From assembly GCF_003026395.1 (NCBI RefSeq), contig NZ_PYOO01000001.1, forward strand, positions 124,001-188,000: a stretch of DNA of 64,000 nucleotides, written 5' to 3'. Source of the DNA: Photobacterium iliopiscarium (GTDB taxonomy: Bacteria > Pseudomonadota > Gammaproteobacteria > Enterobacterales > Vibrionaceae). Shown here piece by piece: positions 18,019 through 26,487 of the stretch. The first letter of the stretch is position 1; each line of letters starts with the position of its first letter. Made by a program: the position numbers and the translations under genes. The notes beneath the pieces are model-generated. The model saw only the letters and a program-made list of their open reading frames with translations. It was not told the origin of the DNA and did no database searches.

Positions 18019-18399
18019 ATGCCGACAACCATTACGGTTGAAACCTCAGCTAATGACATAAAAAAATTACAAGATGCGCTTGCTGAATTTGCTCAACAAC
18101 GAAATTGGGACCAATTTCATACACCTAAAAACCTCGTAATGGCATTAAGTGGCGAAGTGGGTGAACTAATAGAAATTTTTCAATGGCTAACGCCAGAACA
18201 AAGCCAGCAATTACCACCACAAAAAAAACAACATGCCAGCGAAGAGATCGCTGATGTGATGATGTATTTACTTCGATTAGCGGATAAATGTGATATTGAT
18301 GTAATGCAGGCGTGCCAAGAGAAGATACAACAAAATGCCGCCAAATACCCTATAAGTAAGTGTTATGGCTCTGCTAAAAAATATAACGAATTAGATTAA
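18019..18399 (+). CDS. MazG-like nucleotide pyrophosphohydrolase
   Basis: A 126-residue all-alpha NTP pyrophosphohydrolase. It should hydrolyse a nucleoside triphosphate, probably dCTP or a modified form, to the monophosphate and pyrophosphate. The metal-binding pattern is visible: LSGEVGELIEIFQW (EXXE) and EEIADVMMYLLRLAD (EXXD). Its length matches the short dCTPase/RS21-C6 branch rather than full MazG. AGGA lies 7-8 bases before the ATG. Only 77 bp from rarD, but a terminator hairpin lies between. Confidence 0.85.
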   Translation: MPTTITVETSANDIKKLQDALAEFAQQRNWDQFHTPKNLVMALSGEVGELIEIFQWLTPEQSQQLPPQKKQHASEEIADVMMYLLRLADKCDIDVMQACQEKIQQNAAKYPISKCYGSAKKYNELD

Positions 18400-18437
18400 C
18401 GTTACTTAACTTAACATAAATAAACAACAATAAAAAA

Positions 18438-18454
18438 GCTGACATTAAGTCAGC
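18438..18454. terminator. Bidirectional terminator
   Basis: GCTGAC / GTCAGC with an ATTAA loop, bounded by six A on the left and seven T on the right, between two convergent genes. Confidence 0.88.
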
Positions 18455-18470
18455 TTTTTTTATGAATATT

Positions 18471-18734
18471 TTATTTTTCACCAACACCGCGGTTTTCTTT
18501 TTTCGCAAGCGCTATTTTACCAAAGCCCAACTTGCGGAAATAACTATCTCGGTATTCGCGACCGGCTTTACTACACGTAGAGACCGCTTCAACTTGCTGC
18601 TCCATCTTTAGAAATGTCGTTAGATCAATACCTTCAGCAGCAGCTACCGCTTCATGAATGTTACGGTGTATATCAAAAGAAAAAATTAAGCGCTTTTCTT
18701 CTTCTTTGTAGGTATAAACAATAGTACGTGACAT
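18471..18734 (-). CDS. DUF2960 family protein
   Basis: An 87-residue protein. The start is MSRTIVYTYK rather than the ATG 7 codons earlier. The sequence ...RTIVYTYKEEEKRLIF, HEAVAAAEGID and a C-terminal YFRKLGF match what I recall of the DUF2960 family, which is restricted mainly to Vibrionaceae and relatives. No known function, no signal peptide, basic C-terminus. Monocistronic. Confidence 0.7.
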   Translation of the reverse strand: MSRTIVYTYKEEEKRLIFSFDIHRNIHEAVAAAEGIDLTTFLKMEQQVEAVSTCSKAGREYRDSYFRKLGFGKIALAKKENRGVGEK

Positions 18735-18834
18735 AACGTCCCCAATAAAGCACAAAAGGAGAGCGAATTTACCGTATAAGTGCTCAATATGGAAGTAGAA
18801 CCGTCTTTACGATAACGATTTACCTTATAGCGCC

Positions 18835-20889
18835 TTAATTATCAGCAACTTCACACTGTTGCGGCTTTAATAGGCCACGCAGAAGTAATTCAGTTTCTGC
18901 CATAGGCTTATAAAAATAAAAACCTTGAATATAGCGCACACCGAGTGAGGCAATAAAATCTAATTCTTGTTGTTTTTCCACCCCTTCAACAACAATATCC
19001 GCTTGCGTTATTTTCCCTAATTGCACTGCGATTTTAAATAATTCTTTTCCACGTTGGCTATCAATGTTTAATACTAATGAGCGATCAATCTTAACTTTAT
19101 CGAATTCAAATCGTGATAAATACGCTAATGATGAATACCCTGTACCAAAATCATCTAAAGCAACAGAAATACCTAACATTTGTAATTCTGTCATTATTTT
19201 AGCAACTTTTTCTTCATCTAAAATTAATAATTCTTCTGTAAACTCTAACTCTACATGATCAAAAGACAATGAACTATTAGTAATACGATCTTTTACAATG
19301 TTGACGAAGTTTTTTAATAAAATAGTGTCAGGTGAAATATTAACAGACAATTTAAAATTAGGGTTAATAATGATGAATTTTTCTGCTGCTTGTACTGCTT
19401 TATCTAATACCCATAAATCTAATTCTGGCATTAACCCTAACTGATTAAAAGCAGAAATAAATGTCGGTGGTAATATTTTACCTTTATTATCCCTAAAACG
19501 GATTAAAGCTTCACAACCAACAATACAATTATTCTTAATATCAACTTGAGGCTGATAATAAAGAATAAACTCACCGCTTTCTTGTAACTTTTCAATTTCC
19601 CGCTGATCGCGAAGATTATTATGTAGCGATGGAATAAAACTAGTTAAACGTGTTTTGGCTTCAATTTCATCACTGGTAAATAAACGATTTGAAAATATAT
19701 CTGAAACACCAATACCTAAACTACGTTTATCCATCAACCTAAAAAATGGTAGATAGATGGCAACACCAATTAAAACCAAAAATAATTGTAATACCGCACC
19801 AGATATTGCACCACCCGTCGCCATATAACCACTAACAAACGGTGGCATCAACCAACTATGAACCTCACTTAAGGGCGGCACAATTCCCAAATAAATAGCA
19901 CCATAAGCAATAACAAAACTCACACTAGGCACTAATAAGAAAGGAATAATCATAATCGGGTTAAAAATAACGGGAATGCCATATAAAATAGGCTCGTTGA
20001 CATTAAACAAGCAAAGTAATAATGCCGCTTTAGCTAATAATTTATACCCTTTACTCTTAGCAAAAAATAACAAACAAAGCACTAAGCTTAGCATGTTTCC
20101 ACTACCACCAATCCCCGTGAAAAAGTCATAAAAATTAGTACTTAAAATATTTAAATCAATACCATAATTATGCCATTCAGTAATATTCACTAAGGTAATA
20201 TTATACAGTTCTGTTTTATAGGAATGCAGTATATTATGACCATTAATACCTATAGCCCAAAACAAACCTCGTAATATTTCATAAATAAGCCCATCAACAA
20301 ATGATGTTGGATCTAATCGTGGAATAAAAGACCAGGAGGTTAATGCTGCTAATTTTTCAAATAAACTACGAAATAAAAAGCTTACAGATAAAGCCATAAA
20401 AATAGTCGTAATTGAACCAGCCAGCATACTCATAGAAATATCAATAAAAGACTGATCTGTTTTTACTTTAAATAGTCTTACTTTTTTTAATTGAGCGATG
20501 GTTTCACATGATATATACGCTGTAAGTAATGATATTGGAAAACTATTAGGCAGAGGTATTAATGGTGATATTAAATCCCATTGGTAAGAAACAATAAAGA
20601 ATACAGTTAATGATGTGGCAATAACAATACCTTTTGGTATACGTTTCACCGCAGATAAATAAGTCGCCAAATAAAAATTAACCAAAATAGGAATCATCAT
20701 TCCAGTTGTTTGGCCTACATAATGAACTGTTTTTCCAAAATCACTAAAACTAAAATAATCACAAATTAACGCTATTAACTCACAAAATGTTGATATTAAT
20801 ACCAATGGTAATGCCATTAAAAAAACATTTGATGCTGCGACCAGATATTTATTAACAGATAACTGAGACATCCTTGTAAAAATTGGCAT
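18835..20889 (-). CDS. PTS EIIC-like membrane domain fused to an EAL c-di-GMP phosphodiesterase domain
   Basis: A 684-residue protein. Residues about 1-400 form a multi-helix lactose/cellobiose-type PTS EIIC permease domain, with conserved-looking segments around GINGHNILHS and NVNEPILYGIPVIFNP. Residues about 440-684 form an EAL domain with catalytic-type motifs: CEALIRF near 459, NISP near 510 and DDFGTGYSSL near 578. The EAL signature residues look intact, so it probably degrades c-di-GMP. No EIIA/EIIB domain is present, so the EIIC part may act as a sugar sensor or receive phosphate only indirectly. That sensing role is inference. A 17-bp hairpin lies 14 bp before the start. Confidence 0.85.
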   Translation of the reverse strand: MPIFTRMSQLSVNKYLVAASNVFLMALPLVLISTFCELIALICDYFSFSDFGKTVHYVGQTTGMMIPILVNFYLATYLSAVKRIPKGIVIATSLTVFFIVSYQWDLISPLIPLPNSFPISLLTAYISCETIAQLKKVRLFKVKTDQSFIDISMSMLAGSITTIFMALSVSFLFRSLFEKLAALTSWSFIPRLDPTSFVDGLIYEILRGLFWAIGINGHNILHSYKTELYNITLVNITEWHNYGIDLNILSTNFYDFFTGIGGSGNMLSLVLCLLFFAKSKGYKLLAKAALLLCLFNVNEPILYGIPVIFNPIMIIPFLLVPSVSFVIAYGAIYLGIVPPLSEVHSWLMPPFVSGYMATGGAISGAVLQLFLVLIGVAIYLPFFRLMDKRSLGIGVSDIFSNRLFTSDEIEAKTRLTSFIPSLHNNLRDQREIEKLQESGEFILYYQPQVDIKNNCIVGCEALIRFRDNKGKILPPTFISAFNQLGLMPELDLWVLDKAVQAAEKFIIINPNFKLSVNISPDTILLKNFVNIVKDRITNSSLSFDHVELEFTEELLILDEEKVAKIMTELQMLGISVALDDFGTGYSSLAYLSRFEFDKVKIDRSLVLNIDSQRGKELFKIAVQLGKITQADIVVEGVEKQQELDFIASLGVRYIQGFYFYKPMAETELLLRGLLKPQQCEVADN

Positions 20890-20903
20890 AATTATTCGGC
20901 TTT

Positions 20904-20942
20904 AAAAGCATTGTATTCAATAGCGTTGAATATAATGCTTTT
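20904..20942 (-). promoter_or_regulatory. 17-bp hairpin directly upstream of the EIIC-EAL gene
   Basis: On the minus strand a 17-bp stem (one G-U pair) with a five-base loop is followed by TTTT and then, 14 bases on, the ATG. It could terminate incoming transcription or act as an attenuator in the leader. No clear ribosome-binding site lies between hairpin and start. Confidence 0.55.
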
Positions 20943-21155
20943 TTAATAAAGAGCAAAGATTTTTAATTTAAAAATCAAAGCCACTTAATAAAATAATTAA
21001 AATAGACGAATGATTATTTATTATGTTTTCCCATAGTTATACACAGAAACAGTGGATAAGTTCAACAAGGCAACAAATGAGAAACATTAACAAAACAAAT
21101 ATAAAACAACCCGTGACATTGCATCAAGCAGATCTACTTATTTAATGAGTCTCTT

Positions 21156-21629
21156 TTAGTTATTAAGCTTAAAATAATGAATGATCTGATTTTCACTGCC
21201 TTTCCATACCAAAGAAGGATTTCGCTGTGCTTGTTCATATTTACCATCAACCAACACATCAATAATATCAACGATCTGCTGCTGTTCAATAGTAAGTTCT
21301 GATAATAAATACCCGCTCCATAGCCAGATATCTTTACCTGCACATTCTTGACGTACTCGCTTCACCAATTTCAAAACCGCTGCTACATTTTGAGGATGTA
21401 ATGGATCACCACCAGATAAAGACAAACCGCGACGTTTAATACGAGTATCGTTAAGATCGTTAATGATCTTATCTTCCATCTCTTGCGTAAACAGATGACC
21501 AGCATCTAAACGCCATGTGCTTTGGTTATAACAGCCTTTACACTGATGAACACAACCAGCAACAAATAAGCTTACACGCGTGCCTGGGCCATTAACGATA
21601 TCTACAGGGTAGTAATTATGGTAATTCAT
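21156..21629 (-). CDS. nrdG: Anaerobic ribonucleoside-triphosphate reductase activating enzyme
   Basis: A 157-residue radical-SAM enzyme that installs the glycyl radical on NrdD. The [4Fe-4S] motif CVHQCKGCYNQSTW has the family C-x3-C-x2-C spacing, and LSGGDPLHPQN is the SAM-binding GGE-like motif. Length matches E. coli NrdG (154). It follows nrdD on the same strand but is separated from it by a small ORF and an intrinsic terminator, so its expression may depend on read-through or its own promoter. Confidence 0.95.
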   Translation of the reverse strand: MNYHNYYPVDIVNGPGTRVSLFVAGCVHQCKGCYNQSTWRLDAGHLFTQEMEDKIINDLNDTRIKRRGLSLSGGDPLHPQNVAAVLKLVKRVRQECAGKDIWLWSGYLLSELTIEQQQIVDIIDVLVDGKYEQAQRNPSLVWKGSENQIIHYFKLNN

Positions 21630-21642
21630 ATCTAATAACTTA

Positions 21643-21675
21643 TATCAAAAAAACGGAGCACCTATAGTGCTCCAT
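21643..21675 (-). terminator. Intrinsic terminator just upstream of nrdG
   Basis: On the minus strand GGAGCAC...GTGCTCC is followed by G and seven T, ending about 14 bases before the nrdG start codon. Confidence 0.8.
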
Positions 21676-21679
21676 TATA

Positions 21680-21829
21680 TTAAATGATATTGATAGTTGA
21701 ATTTATCAAGATCATAGGACCAATAATATTCATATCAATATTAAAAGAATTTTCAACATTGAAAGAATTTGATGAAAGCATTGGAACAAAAACAGAAAGA
21801 ACTAGAATTAACTTTTTAAACTTATTCAT
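21680..21829 (-). CDS. Small secreted or membrane peptide between nrdD and nrdG (49 aa)
   Basis: A 49-residue ORF beginning 20 bases after the nrdD stop. It has an excellent ribosome-binding site (GGGGG, 9 bases before ATG). It starts MNKFKKLILVLSVFVPMLSS, a good signal peptide or membrane anchor, followed by an Asn/Ile/Ser-rich tail with no cysteine. A longer in-frame version from 21910 overlaps nrdD and is not supported. No family recognised. Its position inside the anaerobic reductase unit means it would be made without oxygen. Confidence 0.6.
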   Translation of the reverse strand: MNKFKKLILVLSVFVPMLSSNSFNVENSFNIDMNIIGPMILINSTINII

Positions 21830-21848
21830 AACTGTATTCCCCCAATAA

Positions 21849-23984
21849 TTACATATGCTTAACGCGACGTTTAACTTCTTCTTGTTTACCAAAGTTAAAC
21901 GGACGTGCATCAGGGCTACCTAAGTAACCACATACACGGCGAGTTACTGATACGCGTGATGGCTCATGATTACCACATTTAGGACACGTAAAGCCTTTGC
22001 TCGTACAGTCAAATTCACCGGTAAAGCCACAGTCATAACATTCATCAATCGGTGTATTAGTACCGTAATATGGCACGCGAGTGTAGCTGTAATCCCACAC
22101 GTTTTCTAACGCTTCAAGGTTATGTTGAATATTTGGATATTCGCCATAACAAATAAAACCACCATTAGCGACATCTGGATATGCCATTTCAAAGTCAATT
22201 TTATCGTATGGGTTTACTTTTTTCTCAACATCTAAATGGAAACTATTGGTATAAAAGCCACGATCAGTTACGCCAGCAACCACACCAAATTCTTTCGCAT
22301 CAAGAGCACAGAAACGGCTACATAAATTTTCACTTGGAGTGCTGTAAAGACTAAAGCCATAACCTGACTCTTCTTTCCATGCATCTGTCGCATCACGTAA
22401 ACGTTGAACAATCGCAACTGCTTTTTCACGTAACATTTCGCTATCGTAAACATGAGTCTCATTGCCATACAATGCATTCACGGTTTCATGAATACCAATG
22501 TATCCTAATGAAATTGATGCACGGCCATTTTTGAAGATTTCAGATACATCATCGTCTTCTTTTAAACGTACACCACAAGCACCTTCCATATAAAGGATAG
22601 GAGCCACACGTGCTTTAACGCCATTTAAACGTGTAATACGTGTATCTAACGCACGACGAGATAATGCTAAACGCTCATCTAGAATATCAAAGAAACGGGC
22701 TTCATCACCTTTCGCTTCTAACGCAATACGAGGTAAGTTGATACTTACTACACCAAGGTTATTTCGACCTTCATGAATAATTTTACCATCTTCTTCATAA
22801 GGACCAAGGAAGCTACGACAACCCATTGGGGTTTTAAACGACCCCGTTACTTCAACTAACTTGTCATAGTTTAGAATATCAGGGTACATACGCTTAGATG
22901 CACACTCTAATGCTAATTGCTTAATATCGTAATTGGCGTCATCAGATTTATGGTTCAGACCATCTTTAATCGCAAAAACAAGCTTAGGAAATACTGCTGT
23001 TTTATGATTTTTGCCTAAACCTGCAATACGGTTTTTAAGAATAGATTGTTGAATTAAACGCGATTCCCACGATGTGCCTAAACCAAAGCCGAATGTTACA
23101 AAAGGAGTTTGACCGTTTGCAGTGTGTAGTGTATTTACTTCATATTCTAATGATTGGAATGCGTCATAACATTCTTTTTCAATACGCGCTTGTGCAAAAG
23201 CAATAGGATCAGCAATACCCCATTCGGTTGCAACGTCTAAATGCTTAGAATAACTGACCGTAACATAAGGTGCTAACACTTCATCTATACGGTTAATCGT
23301 TGTACCACCATAAATATGGCTCGCAACTTGAGCAATAATTTGTGCTGTTACCGCGGTTGCCGTAGAAATTGATCTAGGTGTATCAATTTCAGCATTACCC
23401 ATCTTAAAGCCATGCGTTAACATGCCATCAAGATCAATTAACATACAGTTGAACATTGGGAAAAACGGTGAGTAATCTAAATCATGATAGTGAATCTCGC
23501 CGCTTTCATGTGCTTTAACAATATCACGAGGTAATAAATGTTGAGTTGCATAGTGCTTAGCGACAATTCCTGCCAATAAATCACGCTGGGTTGGAATTAC
23601 TTTGCTGTCTTTGTTAGCATTCTCATTTAATAATGAAGCATTGCTTTGCTCAATTAGGCCACGGATTTCATTATTTAGACGGCTTTTCTTTTCACGAGAA
23701 ATATCACGATCATGACGATATTCAATATAAGCACGAGCAACAATCTTGTGTGGACCTGCCATAAGCTGTGTTTCTACCGCTTCTTGAATAGCGTGAATAT
23801 CAACATTATCAGTACCGGCAAATTGTACTAATACGGCTTTGGCAACAGATACTGCGTAAGCCTCATCCATAGTATGAGATTCAGAATCGCTGATAGAATT
23901 TGCTGCCCCAATAATGGCATCTTTAATGCGTAAAACATCAAAAGATACACGGCAACCGTCACGCTTAATTACTACAGGCTTCAC
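21849..23984 (-). CDS. nrdD: Anaerobic ribonucleoside-triphosphate reductase, class III
   Basis: A 711-residue glycyl-radical enzyme that makes deoxyribonucleotides from ribonucleoside triphosphates without oxygen. In order: N-terminal ATP-cone (MKPVVIKRDGCRVSFD...), the ten-stranded barrel with active-site cysteines, a four-cysteine zinc site near the C-terminus (CYDCGFTGEFDC, then CPKCG), and the glycyl-radical loop RVCGYLG (G686). Start ATG follows AGGAG. A perfect FNR box lies upstream at 24101-24114. The operon continues with a small ORF and nrdG. Confidence 0.97.
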   Translation of the reverse strand: MKPVVIKRDGCRVSFDVLRIKDAIIGAANSISDSESHTMDEAYAVSVAKAVLVQFAGTDNVDIHAIQEAVETQLMAGPHKIVARAYIEYRHDRDISREKKSRLNNEIRGLIEQSNASLLNENANKDSKVIPTQRDLLAGIVAKHYATQHLLPRDIVKAHESGEIHYHDLDYSPFFPMFNCMLIDLDGMLTHGFKMGNAEIDTPRSISTATAVTAQIIAQVASHIYGGTTINRIDEVLAPYVTVSYSKHLDVATEWGIADPIAFAQARIEKECYDAFQSLEYEVNTLHTANGQTPFVTFGFGLGTSWESRLIQQSILKNRIAGLGKNHKTAVFPKLVFAIKDGLNHKSDDANYDIKQLALECASKRMYPDILNYDKLVEVTGSFKTPMGCRSFLGPYEEDGKIIHEGRNNLGVVSINLPRIALEAKGDEARFFDILDERLALSRRALDTRITRLNGVKARVAPILYMEGACGVRLKEDDDVSEIFKNGRASISLGYIGIHETVNALYGNETHVYDSEMLREKAVAIVQRLRDATDAWKEESGYGFSLYSTPSENLCSRFCALDAKEFGVVAGVTDRGFYTNSFHLDVEKKVNPYDKIDFEMAYPDVANGGFICYGEYPNIQHNLEALENVWDYSYTRVPYYGTNTPIDECYDCGFTGEFDCTSKGFTCPKCGNHEPSRVSVTRRVCGYLGSPDARPFNFGKQEEVKRRVKHM

Positions 23985-24025
23985 ACCAGGCTCCTAATCT
24001 AACAAAAAATTACAGTGTCACATAA

Positions 24026-24043
24026 CCACAAAATATAGTGTTC
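24026..24043. promoter_or_regulatory. Possible NrdR-like box upstream of nrdD
   Basis: CCACAAAATATAGTGTT loosely fits the NrdR consensus (ACAC-W-ATAT-W-GTGT). I could not see the usual second box about 31 bp away, so the call is weak. Confidence 0.3.
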
Positions 24044-24100
24044 TATTTGTGTTCAGCAACAAGATGTGGGGTATTAAGCGCGATCTGGCGCAAAGAAACA

Positions 24101-24114
24101 TTGATCGAGATCAA
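24101..24114. promoter_or_regulatory. Perfect FNR box upstream of nrdD
   Basis: TTGATCGAGATCAA matches the FNR consensus TTGAT-N4-ATCAA exactly, centred about 124 bp upstream of the nrdD start. It fits oxygen-responsive activation of the operon. Confidence 0.75.
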
Positions 24115-24304
24115 TTTTTATCACGAGCAGTTTGTCTTGTGAACGATGATTATGAGCCGCCCCAAAATTTTGAATGTAAGCTTATTTGTAAACTTCATTG
24201 TCAATAAATTTATTATCACATTCAGTGAAAATTTAAAAAAAATCACTTGCCTTTCGAGTAATTCTTGAGACTATTCTATACACAATAACTATGGATGTAA
24301 CCGA

Positions 24305-25411
24305 ATGTATTTTTCATCACTAAATACTCGTATTGACGATACAATATATAAAAATTTACGCATTGGCTTTATCTGGGCATCTAAAGTTTCTTTAATTACA
24401 TTACTATTAATTACTATTGTTATTTGGATTGATTATGTTCACGAAGAAAATAACAATTTATTTTTAACAACGGTAAATTTTGCCATTCAAGGACTGCTAT
24501 TTGCCTTTGGTTGGCTGTTTTTTGCGCATAATAAGACACTCAACCACTACAAAATCATCTCATCCATTTATGCATTATTGTTTGGTACTACGTGGGGAGG
24601 CGCTATTATTAACCTGAATAACTTAGGACATGCCTATGTTATTGTCGAAATAGTCGGTAATCTTTTATTTCTTGTCGTTCTACTCAGTTTTTATACTTAC
24701 CGCGCTGCCGTCTACCTTGCAACCCTGCCTATATTAATTTTTACGACATGGTACAGTATTACAGACCCTCGCTTTGACCTATTGTTTGCTTTCACAAAAC
24801 TTGCAATTACCCTGATTATTATAGAATCTGGCAGACAGCTACTTTTTAAATGGTTTACTGCACGCATTACACAAGAACATGATAATAAGCGCTTACTTAA
24901 ACAACTCGCTAAATTATCGTTTACAGACCAATTAACCCAAATAAATAATCGTCGATTTTTTGATTTTACTATTGATAAACAAATTATTAACACTAAACAT
25001 CACAATATTCCACTGTCTATTATTTTAATTGATATTGACTATTTTAAACTTTTTAATGATACACAAGGGCATGTAAAAGGAGATATCTGCTTAAAATCTG
25101 TCGCGACAACAATTCGTAATAGCTTAATGAGACATAACGATACTGTATCGCGTTATGGCGGTGAGGAGTTTGTAGTGTTATTACCTAATACTGATATAAA
25201 CGGTGCACGTCGTGTAGCTGAACGTATTCAACAAAATTTAGCCACATTAGCTATTGAACATCCATGCTCGCATATAAATGATTTTGTTACTGTTAGCCAA
25301 GGTATTGCCTCATGGCAAATGAATCAACGTCCAAACCAATTAATTGATACCGCTGATAGTCACCTTTACAACGCCAAAGAATCAGGTCGAAATAAATATA
25401 GCAGCACATAA
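24305..25411 (+). CDS. Membrane-bound GGDEF diguanylate cyclase
   Basis: A 368-residue protein with about five hydrophobic segments (residues 25-190) and a C-terminal GGDEF domain. Signature residues are intact: the metal-binding DIDYFKLFND and the active-site GGEEF near residue 285, so it should make c-di-GMP. The N-terminal membrane region carries no name I recognise and may sense a small ligand or membrane state. It is divergent from nrdD and lies 1 kb from a VpsR-like regulator, a family activated by c-di-GMP. Confidence 0.88.
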   Translation: MYFSSLNTRIDDTIYKNLRIGFIWASKVSLITLLLITIVIWIDYVHEENNNLFLTTVNFAIQGLLFAFGWLFFAHNKTLNHYKIISSIYALLFGTTWGGAIINLNNLGHAYVIVEIVGNLLFLVVLLSFYTYRAAVYLATLPILIFTTWYSITDPRFDLLFAFTKLAITLIIIESGRQLLFKWFTARITQEHDNKRLLKQLAKLSFTDQLTQINNRRFFDFTIDKQIINTKHHNIPLSIILIDIDYFKLFNDTQGHVKGDICLKSVATTIRNSLMRHNDTVSRYGGEEFVVLLPNTDINGARRVAERIQQNLATLAIEHPCSHINDFVTVSQGIASWQMNQRPNQLIDTADSHLYNAKESGRNKYSST

Positions 25412-25551
25412 AAAATGAAATGTGTAAGGACATAATTACACTTAAACATAATGACTATTGCATTATCATGTTAACAAATTATAAATAATGCGGTATTTAA
25501 ATAATATCAGGCACAGTCAAGGTTCTATTAATTATAACGACCATAATAACT

Positions 25552-26487
25552 ATGTCTTATTTCTCTTTTGCTACTCTATTCTTCATCGTATTTTCTGTCA
25601 GTATAAATAAAAGTCACGCACAACCTTTTACTTTAATGAGTTGGAATATGCAGTGGCTATCAACAAAGCCAACATCGCCGGTTGTTCGATCTGCTACTGA
25701 TTATCAGGCTCTACGGCAATTATTCACAACCTACTCACCTGATATTCTTGCATTTCAAGAAGTCGACAATGCTGATGCTTTACATCAAGTGGTTGATCCA
25801 CAAAAATACCAAATCTACTTTTCAGATCGTGTTAACAATTCACAAGATAATTTCAAAAAAAATAACCAATACACAGGATTTGCAGTTAAGCATCATATTA
25901 TAGTCGATGATATTACTGACTTATCGCAACTCAGTTCTCCAGCAATAGCGATGGGTATTCCAAAGCCTTTTAAAAACAAATTACGCTATGGCAGTATTAT
26001 AAAAATCGTTATTAATCAACAACCGATTACATTACTTAACCTTCACCTTAAATCCGGTTGTTTTACTGATAAACAACTCTCTAAACAAAAAAGCAAAGCA
26101 TGCAAAACTCTCACACAACAACTGGCTTTAATTAAGCAATGGATGAATTCTCAACAACAAACATCACAATCGTTAATAATTGTAGGTGATATTAATCACC
26201 AGATCATCGACAGCCAACATTTCATAAAAAAAATAACCAACACCCCAGCTATGATTAATCAGCTATCTGCACCGATTAATGCTCATTGCACCGTTACATT
26301 AACGAATAAAAAATCACGCTATCGCACTTACCGAAAACTGATTGATCACCTTTTTGCTACAACAAATATCAATGCTCTCAGCCAACATCAAATTAATTAT
26401 AATAAACAACAACTTTCAAAATTCACACTCAGTGATCACTGCCCACTATTGTTTACTTTGACGATTAATCCACTAAAAAAAGCATGA
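25552..26487 (+). CDS. Secreted endonuclease/exonuclease/phosphatase family protein
   Basis: A 311-residue EEP-fold protein. A signal peptide (FATLFFIVFSVSINKSHA) precedes the fold. Typical EEP motifs are present: MSWNMQW at the start, LAFQEVDN with the metal glutamate, NLHLKSGC, VVGDIN-like IIVGDINHQ and the C-terminal SDHCPL. Export suggests it acts on extracellular nucleic acid or phosphoesters. A DNase cannot be told apart from a phosphatase by eye. Its stop is adjacent to that of the convergent VpsR-like gene, with no gap. Confidence 0.8.
   Translation: MSYFSFATLFFIVFSVSINKSHAQPFTLMSWNMQWLSTKPTSPVVRSATDYQALRQLFTTYSPDILAFQEVDNADALHQVVDPQKYQIYFSDRVNNSQDNFKKNNQYTGFAVKHHIIVDDITDLSQLSSPAIAMGIPKPFKNKLRYGSIIKIVINQQPITLLNLHLKSGCFTDKQLSKQKSKACKTLTQQLALIKQWMNSQQQTSQSLIIVGDINHQIIDSQHFIKKITNTPAMINQLSAPINAHCTVTLTNKKSRYRTYRKLIDHLFATTNINALSQHQINYNKQQLSKFTLSDHCPLLFTLTINPLKKA

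Noticed and set aside
21037..21060. Two DnaA-box-like sequences (TTATACACA and an inverted TTATCCAC) near nrdG
   Set aside because: Only two imperfect boxes and no AT-rich unwinding element or dnaA/dnaN/gidA neighbours, so not an origin.
21830..21910. Upstream extension of the nrdD-nrdG small ORF
   Set aside because: It overlaps the nrdD coding end, whereas the inner ATG has a strong ribosome-binding site.
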